A stretch of DNA of 64,000 bases, from the NCBI RefSeq assembly GCF_025655475.1, contig NZ_JAHTIK010000001.1:7089174-7153173 (forward strand). The letters run 5' to 3'. Source of the DNA: Kitasatospora sp. DSM 101779 (GTDB lineage Bacteria; Actinomycetota; Actinomycetes; Streptomycetales; Streptomycetaceae). Numbering within the stretch: position 1 is the first letter of the stretch; each line of letters starts with the position of its first letter. Below the pieces are notes generated by a model, which worked only from the letters and a program-made list of their open reading frames with translations, was not told the DNA's origin and searched no databases. Of the stretch, positions 1 through 6,923 are shown one piece after another. Made by a program: the position numbers and the translations under genes.

Positions 1-277
1 GGGCGCCGACCACCCGGCCGGGCCCGGTCAGGCCGGCGGCCCAGTGGGCGACGGTGATGCAGCCGAGGCTGTGCGCGACCAGGACGACCGGGCGGTCGGC
101 CGCGGCGACCGCGGTGTCCAGGGCGGCCACCCAGTCGGTGCGCCGCGGCGCGTCCCAGTCAGCCTGCTCGACCCGGACGAAGCCGGGGTCGGCGGCCTCC
201 CACCGGCTCTGCCAGTGCGCGGGGCCGGAGTTCTGGTAGCCGGGCAGGACGAGGTGCAGTGGGGCGGCGGGGGACAC
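1..277 (-). CDS. Partial RBBP9/YdeN-like alpha/beta hydrolase (5' part only)
   Basis: The gene runs off the left edge; only the first 92 codons are present. The protein starts with a short beta strand (LHLVLPGYQNSG) and has the nucleophile elbow AHSLGC, the serine motif of the RBBP9/YdeN family of small serine hydrolases, whose members are about 180-200 residues. The GTG start at 277 is chosen because GAGGAG lies 6 bases upstream and the protein begins exactly at the first strand. The substrate cannot be inferred. The catalytic Asp and His would lie beyond the edge. Confidence 0.75.
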   Translation of the reverse strand, partial: MSPAAPLHLVLPGYQNSGPAHWQSRWEAADPGFVRVEQADWDAPRRTDWVAALDTAVAAADRPVVLVAHSLGCITVAHWAAGLTGPGRVVGA

Positions 278-334
278 GGCGGGCTCCTCGGATCGGTTCG
301 TGGGTGCGGCGTACGGGCGGCCGGTGCTGTCGGT

Positions 335-685
335 TCAGCCGACGGCCGGCAGGACCTCCTCGACCGCGCTCGTGCCGGCGCCCGGGCGGGACTCCCAGCG
401 CCAGGACTCGTCGAGCCGCAGGCGTCCGTCGCTCAGCCGGGACAGAGCGCTGACGCAGTGTCCGCTGCTGGTCTCCCCGGCACGGTTGAGCTGCACGTAC
501 CGGAACTCGAGGGTGTCGCCCGAGCGGGTGCCGACGAGGTGCCCGTGCACGATGTCGCCGCCCTGGTAGGAGGCCCAGACCCGGCCGTCCTGCTCGCGGT
601 AGGCGAAGCTGGTGGCGGCGTCGACCTCGCCGTGCTCGGCGCGGCCGGTGGGCGAGAAGACCAGGCCGTCGAGGGATGGCAGCAT
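335..685 (-). CDS. Small conserved protein, lipocalin-like fold predicted
   Basis: A 116-residue soluble protein with no signal peptide or membrane segment. Its pattern of short beta strands with GGDIVHGHLVG and FRYVQLN resembles small proteins often labelled n-acetylglutamate synthase in databases although they lack any acetyltransferase motif. The ATG at 685 follows AAGGAG with 7-base spacing and is preferred over an upstream in-frame start near 724. It lies 58 bases downstream of the truncated hydrolase start and may be co-transcribed with it. Biochemical function is unknown. Confidence 0.6.
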   Translation of the reverse strand: MLPSLDGLVFSPTGRAEHGEVDAATSFAYREQDGRVWASYQGGDIVHGHLVGTRSGDTLEFRYVQLNRAGETSSGHCVSALSRLSDGRLRLDESWRWESRPGAGTSAVEEVLPAVG

Positions 686-820
686 GGCGGTGCTCCTTCC
701 GTGCGGGAGCGCACAGTCGATCACGGCGGCCGCGGACGCTGCCAGCGTTTCCGCATGCTGGGACGGTGTTCTCGCCCCTCGGTCGGCCCGGCTCCGCCCC
801 GGAGGCCCGGGCCGGGCGGC

Positions 821-1756
821 TCAGAGGTAGTCGTCGAGCAGTGCCAGGGCGAAGCCCTGCTCGTTCACCGTGCGCAGCACCCGGCGCAGCACGTCCGTCA
901 TCGTCCCGCCCCACTCGGCCCGCCCGCGGAAGTGGGTGAGGATGATGTCGCCCGGATGCAGGACCCGGTCCGCGTAGCGGTACTCCATGCGGTCGGGGAA
1001 GGCCTCCTCGTTCCACAGCGCGACGGCGCGGATGCCGCACTGCTGCGCGGCCCGCAGGGTGTCGTCGGTGTACTCGCCGTAGGGCGGGCGGAACAGCGGC
1101 GGCCTGGAGCCGGTCTCGCGTTCGAGTTCGTCCTGCTGGCCGCAGATCTCGGTGCGCTGCTCGGCGGGGGTGAGCTTGCGCATGTCGCGGTGGTTGAGGG
1201 TGTGGTTCCCCGTGGCGGCGCGCCCGTTCGCGAGCAGGCCGCGGAAGTAGCCCCAGTCGGGGCGGGCCAGGTAGCCGGTGAGGAAGGTGCTGTAGGGGAT
1301 GCCGAGTTCGGCGGTCATCCGGGCGAACTCCGGGTCCTTCTCGGCGCCGTCGTCGATGGTCAGGAAGACCACCCGGTCCTCGGTGGGGACGCGCTGGACG
1401 ACCGGCGGCAGGCCGGGCCGCAGGACGACGCCGGATTGGCCGGCGGCGAGCGCGGGCCGCTGCTCGGGCGGGGCCGGGGCGACGGCCGGCGGCCGGTCGA
1501 GCCCCCAGCGTGCGGCCCTGTCGTGGGCCTGGCGCTCCGCGGACTGCCGGGCGGCCAGCACCGGGTCGATGCCCAGGGGCGCGTGGCGTTCGCGTGTCTC
1601 GACGGCGGCGAGCGGCGGCAGGGCGGCCGGCGCCGCGGCGGCCGGGGGAGCGGTGCTCCGGGAGGGCGCCGTCGAACAGGCCGTCAGGACGACCGCCAGC
1701 CCGGCCCAGAACGCAGAGCCGACCCGAGGACGACAACCCGATGAGCCGATCTTCAT
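821..1756 (-). CDS. Lipoprotein polysaccharide deacetylase (NodB-type)
   Basis: A 311-residue exported protein. The N-terminus is a signal peptide ending in a lipobox (VLTAC), so it should be lipid-anchored outside the membrane. A proline/alanine-rich linker follows, then a NodB domain with the metal-binding TIDDG motif, the HTLNH motif (the paired metal histidines), RPPYGEY, and the late ILTHF motif. These are the usual carbohydrate esterase 4 motifs, so metal-dependent N- or O-deacetylation of cell-wall or capsular glycans is likely. Motif 1 has Ile instead of the usual Phe. The start at 1756 is chosen for the signal peptide; the frame is open upstream but lacks a sensible leader. No strong Shine-Dalgarno is seen. 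Confidence 0.85.
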   Translation of the reverse strand: MKIGSSGCRPRVGSAFWAGLAVVLTACSTAPSRSTAPPAAAAPAALPPLAAVETRERHAPLGIDPVLAARQSAERQAHDRAARWGLDRPPAVAPAPPEQRPALAAGQSGVVLRPGLPPVVQRVPTEDRVVFLTIDDGAEKDPEFARMTAELGIPYSTFLTGYLARPDWGYFRGLLANGRAATGNHTLNHRDMRKLTPAEQRTEICGQQDELERETGSRPPLFRPPYGEYTDDTLRAAQQCGIRAVALWNEEAFPDRMEYRYADRVLHPGDIILTHFRGRAEWGGTMTDVLRRVLRTVNEQGFALALLDDYL

Positions 1757-1835
1757 ACCGGCGGATGATCCCCGAGACGCACGACCGTCAACCGTCCGCC
1801 GCCGCACGACGCACGGACGGCCCAGCGGCGGGGTG

Positions 1836-2696
1836 TCAGACCGGGGGCTGGACATCACCCGTGGTAGTGCTCCGCCCGCCGGGCCGCCCGGGCAGATCCC
1901 CGGGCGGGATGCCCGGATGGTGCGTGCCGCCGCCGCTCCCGCCGTCCGCCGCACGGCCGGGAGGGCCGTCGTCGAAGGCGATCCGGGAGACGATCCGGTA
2001 CCGGTCCCCGCGGTACACCGAGTGCACGTACTCCACCGGCCGGCCGCCCGCGTCACTGGTCAGCCGCTCGAACAGCAGCGCCGGCGACAGCACCGGCACC
2101 CCCAGCAGCCGGGACTCCGCCTCATTGGTGACGGTCGGCTCGATCGACTGCACCGCCTCCCGCACCCGGACGCCGTGCCGCTCGCGCAGCAGGTCGTAGA
2201 AGTCGCCCGCCTCCATGTCGGCGGGGGCCAGCCCCGGCACCAGCGCGGCCGGGATGTGCAGGTGCTCGATGGCCATGGGTTCGCCGTCGACCAGTCGCAG
2301 CCGGGCGATCCGGGTCAGCTCCGCCGCGGGGGAGATCCGCAGGCGCCGGCCGAGCCGCGCCCCGGCCGGCACGGTCTCGAACTCCAGCACCCGCCCGGCC
2401 CAGCTGCCGGCGGCCCGCGGCACGCTGAAGGCACTGCCCTCGGAGGCCATCGCCATCTCCTGGACGACCTTCTCCGGCGCCACGAACATGCCGCGCCCGT
2501 GCTCGCGGACCAGCAGCCCGGTCGCCACCAGCTCGTCCACCGCCGCACGCAGGGTCGGCCGGGACACCCCGAGCTCCTCGCACAGCGCCCGCTCGGACGG
2601 GATCGGCTCGCCGGGCCGGCGGGCCTCCATCAGATCCCGCAGATGGTCGCGCACCCGCGTCCGCTTCCCCGCGGCCCCCGGTCTCTCGCCTGCCAT
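1836..2696 (-). CDS. GntR/HutC-family transcriptional regulator (DasR-like)
   Basis: A 286-residue regulator. Residues about 10-75 form a winged helix-turn-helix (PSERALCEELGVSRPTLRAA), and the remainder is a UTRA ligand-binding domain (DGEPMAIEHLHIP, ESRLLGVP, YVHSVYRGDRYR). The closing YRGDRY motif is shared with DasR/NagR-type sensors of amino-sugar phosphates. The ATG at 2696 follows GAGGAG with 8-base spacing. An ACCAGTA/ACCAGTG direct repeat sits just upstream, and the decamer CTTACCAGTG recurs in the promoter of the hexosaminidase gene at 3702, so autoregulation and control of that gene are inferred. The C-terminal 30 residues are low-complexity Gly/Pro. The effector is not known; DasR itself is usually encoded elsewhere. 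Confidence 0.85.
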   Translation of the reverse strand: MAGERPGAAGKRTRVRDHLRDLMEARRPGEPIPSERALCEELGVSRPTLRAAVDELVATGLLVREHGRGMFVAPEKVVQEMAMASEGSAFSVPRAAGSWAGRVLEFETVPAGARLGRRLRISPAAELTRIARLRLVDGEPMAIEHLHIPAALVPGLAPADMEAGDFYDLLRERHGVRVREAVQSIEPTVTNEAESRLLGVPVLSPALLFERLTSDAGGRPVEYVHSVYRGDRYRIVSRIAFDDGPPGRAADGGSGGGTHHPGIPPGDLPGRPGGRSTTTGDVQPPV

Positions 2697-2722
2697 GCCA
2701 GCTCTCCTCGTCCCGAAACTGA

Positions 2723-2740
2723 CCAGTACCTTACCAGTGT
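2723..2740. promoter_or_regulatory. Putative autoregulatory operator of the GntR gene
   Basis: ACCAGTA and ACCAGTG repeat 11 bases apart (2723-2729 and 2734-2740). The decamer CTTACCAGTG (2731-2740) occurs again at 3640-3649 in front of the GH20 gene. The position 27-44 bases upstream of the regulator's ATG fits a repressor site. Confidence 0.45.
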
Positions 2741-2770
2741 GGAGTGCGCCACCGGGTGGCCCGCCCCGGG

Positions 2771-3547
2771 TCAGCTCTCGGCCACCACGATGTAGAAGGT
2801 CACCGATGCGAAGAAGGGCCCGTTCGCGAGGTGGGAGAGCAGGCGGTCGGCGCCGTCCGGGGTGAGGTGTCCGGCGGTGACGGCGCGGCGGGTGCAGCGT
2901 TCCAGTCCGAGGACGCGGTCGGCGGCGCGGGCGTCCCGGAAGACGGGTGTGATCGGGAGGACCGCGGGCACCGCGAACCCGGCCTCCGCGGCGAGCCGCG
3001 GGAGCCGGCTGCCGATGCGGGCGTTGCGCACCGCCTGCTCGGTGACGTACCCGGTGTAGGCCTGCGTCAGCGCGGAGTCCGGGTGGTCGACGGTCAGGGT
3101 GCCCCAGTCCGGCTCGCCCATGACGAGCCGTCCGCCGGGCCGCAGCACCCGGCGGATCTCCGCGAGCGCCCGGCCCGGGTCGGCGACGTGCTGCAGGACC
3201 CGGTCGGTGCGGGCGCGGTCCGCGGCGCCGTCCGGCAGTGGCAGGTCGTGGAGGTCGCCGAGCCGGACCTCGACGGTGGGCCGCCCGGCCGTGCGTGCGG
3301 TCGCGGTGCCGACGGCGGCCCGGTCGTGGTCGAGGCCGACCACCCGTCCCGTCGGGCCGGCCGCCCCGGCCAGTGCGTCGAGGTCGGTGCCGGGGCCGCA
3401 GCCGAGGTCCAGCACCGTGCTGCCGGGCCGGACGTCGAGCTCGTCGAGCATGCGCTTCTTGTAGGACCGGCCCAGCTCGGTGGCGGCCACCCGGTCGAGG
3501 TAGGCGATCGGGTCGGGCGTGTCGGTCTCGAACACGGTGGAGGTCAT
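2771..3547 (-). CDS. Class I SAM-dependent methyltransferase
   Basis: A 258-residue Rossmann-fold methyltransferase. Motif I is VLDLGCGPGTD, followed by an acidic residue at the end of strand 2 (VVGLDHD) and a post-motif region LRPGGRLVMGEPDWG, typical of the UbiE/COQ5-like group (Methyltransf_11/25). The protein is soluble and should transfer a methyl group from S-adenosylmethionine to a small molecule; the acceptor is not visible. The ATG at 3547 has only a weak GGCAGG upstream. The gene is co-directional with the GntR gene 75 bases downstream and divergent from the GH20 gene, sharing the operator-containing intergenic region. Confidence 0.8.
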   Translation of the reverse strand: MTSTVFETDTPDPIAYLDRVAATELGRSYKKRMLDELDVRPGSTVLDLGCGPGTDLDALAGAAGPTGRVVGLDHDRAAVGTATARTAGRPTVEVRLGDLHDLPLPDGAADRARTDRVLQHVADPGRALAEIRRVLRPGGRLVMGEPDWGTLTVDHPDSALTQAYTGYVTEQAVRNARIGSRLPRLAAEAGFAVPAVLPITPVFRDARAADRVLGLERCTRRAVTAGHLTPDGADRLLSHLANGPFFASVTFYIVVAES

Positions 3548-3609
3548 GCCTGCCAGACAATCAACTCCCGTCCCTGGGCGGGGTGTCAGGACTCTTCCGG
3601 AGGCGCCCC

Positions 3610-3639
3610 TTGACGGGACAACTGGTCTATGCCACTTTT
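3610..3639 (+). promoter_or_regulatory. GH20 promoter with DasR-like (dre) operator
   Basis: ACTGGTCTATGCCACT at 3621-3636 matches the published DasR-site consensus ACTGGTCTAGACCACT at 14 of 16 positions. A possible -35 box TTGACG (3610-3615) and a weak -10 CACTTT (3633-3638) with a 17-base spacer place the operator inside the core promoter, where a bound repressor would block RNA polymerase. The gene downstream is a hexosaminidase, the expected type of DasR target. Confidence 0.65.
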
Positions 3640-3673
3640 CTTACCAGTGGTGCTCCAGTCCACAAGTGGTAAG
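3640..3673. promoter_or_regulatory. Second inverted repeat in GH20 promoter region
   Basis: CTTACCA (3640-3646) and TGGTAAG (3667-3673) form a widely spaced inverted repeat just downstream of the dre-like site. The left half extends to CTTACCAGTG, identical to the element in front of the GntR gene. It may be the site for that regulator, distinct from the DasR-type site. Confidence 0.4.
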
Positions 3674-3701
3674 TTCTCCGTCCTCTCGAGGTGGCCCCGC
3701 C

Positions 3702-5219
3702 GTGATCATTCCGACGCCCCGCCGGCTCCGTGCCGCGCCCGGCCGGTTCACCTTCGGCCACGAGACGGCCGTGCACGCCGCCGGCCCGGCCGCGGCCGCC
3801 GCCGACCTGCTGCGCACCCTGCTCCGCCCGGCCACCGGTCTGCCGCTGCCACCCTCACCCGACGGCGCCGTGCTGCTCGCCGTCGACCCCGCGCTCACCG
3901 CCGAGCTCGGCCCGGAGGGCTACCGCCTCTCGGTCACCCCCGAGGCCGTCCGGCTGACCGCCGCCGCCACCGCCGGACTGCTGCACGCCGTCCAGCGGCT
4001 GCGCCAACTGCTTCCCGCCGAGGCGCTGCTGGACCGCCCGGCGCCGGACGTCGACTGGCGGCTGCCCTGCCTGACCGTCACCGACCGCCCCCGGTACCCC
4101 TGGCGCGGTCTGATGCTCGACGTCGCCCGGCACTTCCTGCCCGTCGCCCACCTGCACCGCACCGTGGACCTGCTCGCCCTGCACGGACTGAACGTGCTGC
4201 ACCTGCACCTGACGGACGACCAGGGCTGGCGGATGCCGGTCTACGCCTACCCGCGGCTCACCGCGATCGGCTCCGTCCGCTCGCGCACGATGACCGGACG
4301 GGCCGGCAGCGGACGCTTCGACGACCGCCCGCACGGCGGCGCGTACACCAAGGCCGAACTGCGCGGCCTCGTCCGGTACGCGGCCGAGCGCGGGGTCACC
4401 GTCGTCCCCGAGATCGAGATGCCCGGCCACGCCCGGGCCGCGCTCGCCGCCTACCCGCGGCTCGGCAACGCCCCCGAACGGCGGCTCGACGTCTGGACGG
4501 AGTGGGGTGTCTGCGAGAACGTCCTCGGGGTGCACGACGAGGCGCTGGACTTCTGCACCGACGTGCTGGACGAGGTCATGGACGTCTTCCCCTCGCCGTA
4601 CGTGCACCTCGGCGGCGACGAGTGCCCCACGGCCGAGTGGGAGGCCGCCCCGGCCGCCCGGCGGCGCGCCGCGGAGCTCGGCCTCGCCTCGCCGAAGGAA
4701 CTGCACGGCTGGTTCCTCGGCCGGATCGGCACCCACCTGCTGGAGCACGGCCGGCGGCCGGTCTGCTGGGCCGAGGACAGCAGCAGCCCCGGACTGCCGC
4801 CCGGGTTCACCGTGATGCCCTGGCGGGACGCCGACCACGGCCTCGACGCCGCCCGCCGCGGCCACGACATCGTGATGGCCCCGTACCGTGCCACCTACCT
4901 CGACCACCCCGCCTCCGACCGCCCCGACGAACCGCTCGGCCAGGACGGCGCGGTGGTCGACCTGCGGGCCGTCCACGGGCTCGACCCGGCCCCCGGGCAC
5001 TGGCCGGAGGAGGCCCGGGCCCGGGTCCTCGGCGCCCAGGCGCAGCTGTGGACCGAGTTCGTGCCCGACGCCGCGGAGGCCGACCGCCGGCTCTACCCGC
5101 GGCTCTGCGCCCTCGCCGAGCGGGCCTGGAACCCGGACGCCGACTGGCCCGCCTTCGAGCACGCCCTCGCCGGCCACCGCCCCCGACTGGCGGCCCTGGG
5201 CCTGCCGGCGGACTTCTGA
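3702..5219 (+). CDS. Family GH20 beta-N-acetylhexosaminidase
   Basis: A 505-residue enzyme. Residues about 1-125 form the GH20b accessory domain, followed by the TIM barrel (WRGLMLDVARHF, LHLTDDQGWR, VVPEIEMPGHA). The catalytic Asp-Glu pair is D306-E307 in HLGGDECPTAEW; the Asp orients the substrate N-acetyl group and the Glu is the general acid. It should release terminal N-acetylglucosamine (or GalNAc) from chito-oligosaccharides or glycans. No signal peptide is visible with the GTG start at 3702, which follows GAGGTGG by 7 bases, so it is probably cytoplasmic. The start choice is supported because upstream codons overlap the operator. Confidence 0.9.
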   Translation: MIIPTPRRLRAAPGRFTFGHETAVHAAGPAAAAADLLRTLLRPATGLPLPPSPDGAVLLAVDPALTAELGPEGYRLSVTPEAVRLTAAATAGLLHAVQRLRQLLPAEALLDRPAPDVDWRLPCLTVTDRPRYPWRGLMLDVARHFLPVAHLHRTVDLLALHGLNVLHLHLTDDQGWRMPVYAYPRLTAIGSVRSRTMTGRAGSGRFDDRPHGGAYTKAELRGLVRYAAERGVTVVPEIEMPGHARAALAAYPRLGNAPERRLDVWTEWGVCENVLGVHDEALDFCTDVLDEVMDVFPSPYVHLGGDECPTAEWEAAPAARRRAAELGLASPKELHGWFLGRIGTHLLEHGRRPVCWAEDSSSPGLPPGFTVMPWRDADHGLDAARRGHDIVMAPYRATYLDHPASDRPDEPLGQDGAVVDLRAVHGLDPAPGHWPEEARARVLGAQAQLWTEFVPDAAEADRRLYPRLCALAERAWNPDADWPAFEHALAGHRPRLAALGLPADF

Positions 5220-5367
5220 CCACGCGGTCCTGCGCCGCCCCGTTCGCGGCACGGCCCACCCCGTCCGCCCCTGATCCGCACCACCCCGCTCGCTCCCCGC
5301 ACCGCCCGGGTGCCCGCCGCCGGCGTCACCCGTGTCCCGCACCGCCCCACCGGAGAGAGGGAACACC

Positions 5368-6795
5368 GTGTCAGGAAAGCCCCGCGTCCCGCGCCGCCTG
5401 CGCACCGCGACGGCCGTCTGCGTCGCCGCCGGCCTGGCCGGCGCCGCGCTGGTCACCCCGCCGGCCTCGGCCGCGACCGACGCGCTGAGCGTCCAGTACC
5501 GCACCAGCGCCACCGGTGCCACCGCCGACCAGGCCGAACCCTGGCTGGAGGTGGTCAACACCGGCTCCACCACCGTGCCGCTGAGCGAGCTCAAGCTGCG
5601 CTACTACTTCACGTCCGACGGCCCGACGACCGTCTACCGGTTCGCCTGCTCCTGGGCGGTCAGGGGCTGCGGCAACATCACCGGCACCTTCGGCACCCTC
5701 GCGAACCCGACCGCGACCGCCGACCGCTACCTGGAGATCGGCTTCACCGCCGGCGCCGGCTCGCTCGCCCCCGGGCAGAACACCGGCGACATGCAGCTGC
5801 GCTTCTACCGGTCGGACTGGCAGACCCTCACCCAGTCCGACGACTACTCCTTCAGTGCCGCCCGCACCGGCTACGCGAACTGGGACAAGGTCACCCTGCA
5901 GCGCTCCGGCGCCCTCGTCTGGGGCACCGCCCCGGACGGCAACACCCCGACCACGCCCCCGACCACGCCGCCCACCACGCCCCCGCCGACCGACCCGAAC
6001 GCGCCCGCGCTCTTCGACGACTTCGGCTACGGCTCCAGCAGCGACCCGGCGTTGCAGCAGCACGGCTGGACGGTGAAGTCCGGGCAGGGCGGCCCGGGCG
6101 TGCCCGGCGCGACCTGGTCGCCGGCCGACGTCACCTTCGCCAACTCGGTGATGAACCTGCGCCTCACCACCGACGGCACCGCGTCCGGCACCCGGGAGAC
6201 GGAGATCCAGACCACCGCCCGCAAGTTCAAGAACGGCACCTACGCGGCCCGGGTGAAGTTCGACGACACCCCGAGCGGCGGCCCCGACGGCGACCACGTC
6301 AACCAGACGTTCTTCGCCTTCACCCCGCTCGACCGGCCGATGGACCCGGACTACAGCGAGCAGGACTTCGAGTACCTGCCCAACGGCGGCTGGGGCGAGC
6401 AGGGCAACATCATGTACACCACGTCCTGGGAGACCTACAACCCGGACCCGTGGAACGCCGTCAACACCCACACCGAGAGCCGCACCTCCTTCGACGGCTG
6501 GCACGACCTCCAGATCACCATCGACGGCACGGCCATCACCTACTACATCGACGGACGGGTGTTCGCGGCGCACGGCGAGCCGTACCTGCCCGAGACACCG
6601 CAGTGGATCGACTTCAACCACTGGCTGATCGACCTCAACGGCCAGACCGGGAGCACCCCGCGCTCCTACGACGAGCAGGTCGACTACGTGTACTTCGTGA
6701 AGGACCAGGTGCTCACCCCGGCGCAGGTCGCGGCCAAGGTCGCCGGCTACCGCGCGGCCGGCACCGCGTTCACCGACACCGTCCCCGCGGGCTGA
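5368..6795 (+). CDS. Secreted CBM3-GH16 glycoside hydrolase (beta-glucanase type)
   Basis: A 475-residue secreted enzyme. A signal peptide ends near ASAA. Residues about 32-185 form a CBM3-like cellulose-binding module (LELGF-type strand YLEIGFTAGAGSLAPG, MQLRFYRSDWQ). A TPTTPPTTPP linker follows, then a GH16 domain with the catalytic E331-x-D333-x-E335 in SEQDFEYLP. That compact ExDxE spacing, without the beta-bulge residue, is the lichenase/xyloglucan-type variant, so cleavage of mixed-linked or related beta-glucan on cellulosic material is likely. The GTG at 5368 follows GGAGAGAGGG and starts the signal peptide. Exact substrate is uncertain. Confidence 0.85.
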   Translation: MSGKPRVPRRLRTATAVCVAAGLAGAALVTPPASAATDALSVQYRTSATGATADQAEPWLEVVNTGSTTVPLSELKLRYYFTSDGPTTVYRFACSWAVRGCGNITGTFGTLANPTATADRYLEIGFTAGAGSLAPGQNTGDMQLRFYRSDWQTLTQSDDYSFSAARTGYANWDKVTLQRSGALVWGTAPDGNTPTTPPTTPPTTPPPTDPNAPALFDDFGYGSSSDPALQQHGWTVKSGQGGPGVPGATWSPADVTFANSVMNLRLTTDGTASGTRETEIQTTARKFKNGTYAARVKFDDTPSGGPDGDHVNQTFFAFTPLDRPMDPDYSEQDFEYLPNGGWGEQGNIMYTTSWETYNPDPWNAVNTHTESRTSFDGWHDLQITIDGTAITYYIDGRVFAAHGEPYLPETPQWIDFNHWLIDLNGQTGSTPRSYDEQVDYVYFVKDQVLTPAQVAAKVAGYRAAGTAFTDTVPAG

Positions 6796-6815
6796 TCCGC
6801 CTGCCTGTCGCCCCG

Positions 6816-6847
6816 CCCGCGCGGGGAGCGGCCGCTCACCGCGCGGG
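6816..6847. terminator. Hairpin terminator after GH16 gene
   Basis: CCCGCGCGG (6816-6824) pairs with CCGCGCGGG (6839-6847), and the loop itself contains the palindrome GAGCGGCCGCTC. It sits 21 bases after the stop codon. There is no T tract, as is common in actinomycetes. Confidence 0.55.
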
Positions 6848-6923
6848 CCGGGCCCGGCTCCGGCCGGCGCCGAGACTTTGCCTCCGTTTGACACCCTCGG
6901 AGGTCCGGGACTAGAGAGAAAGA

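Noticed and set aside
44..1744. A 566-codon plus-strand frame across the first 1.7 kb
   Set aside because: It crosses three minus-strand genes with good ribosome-binding sites and motifs and shows no domain.
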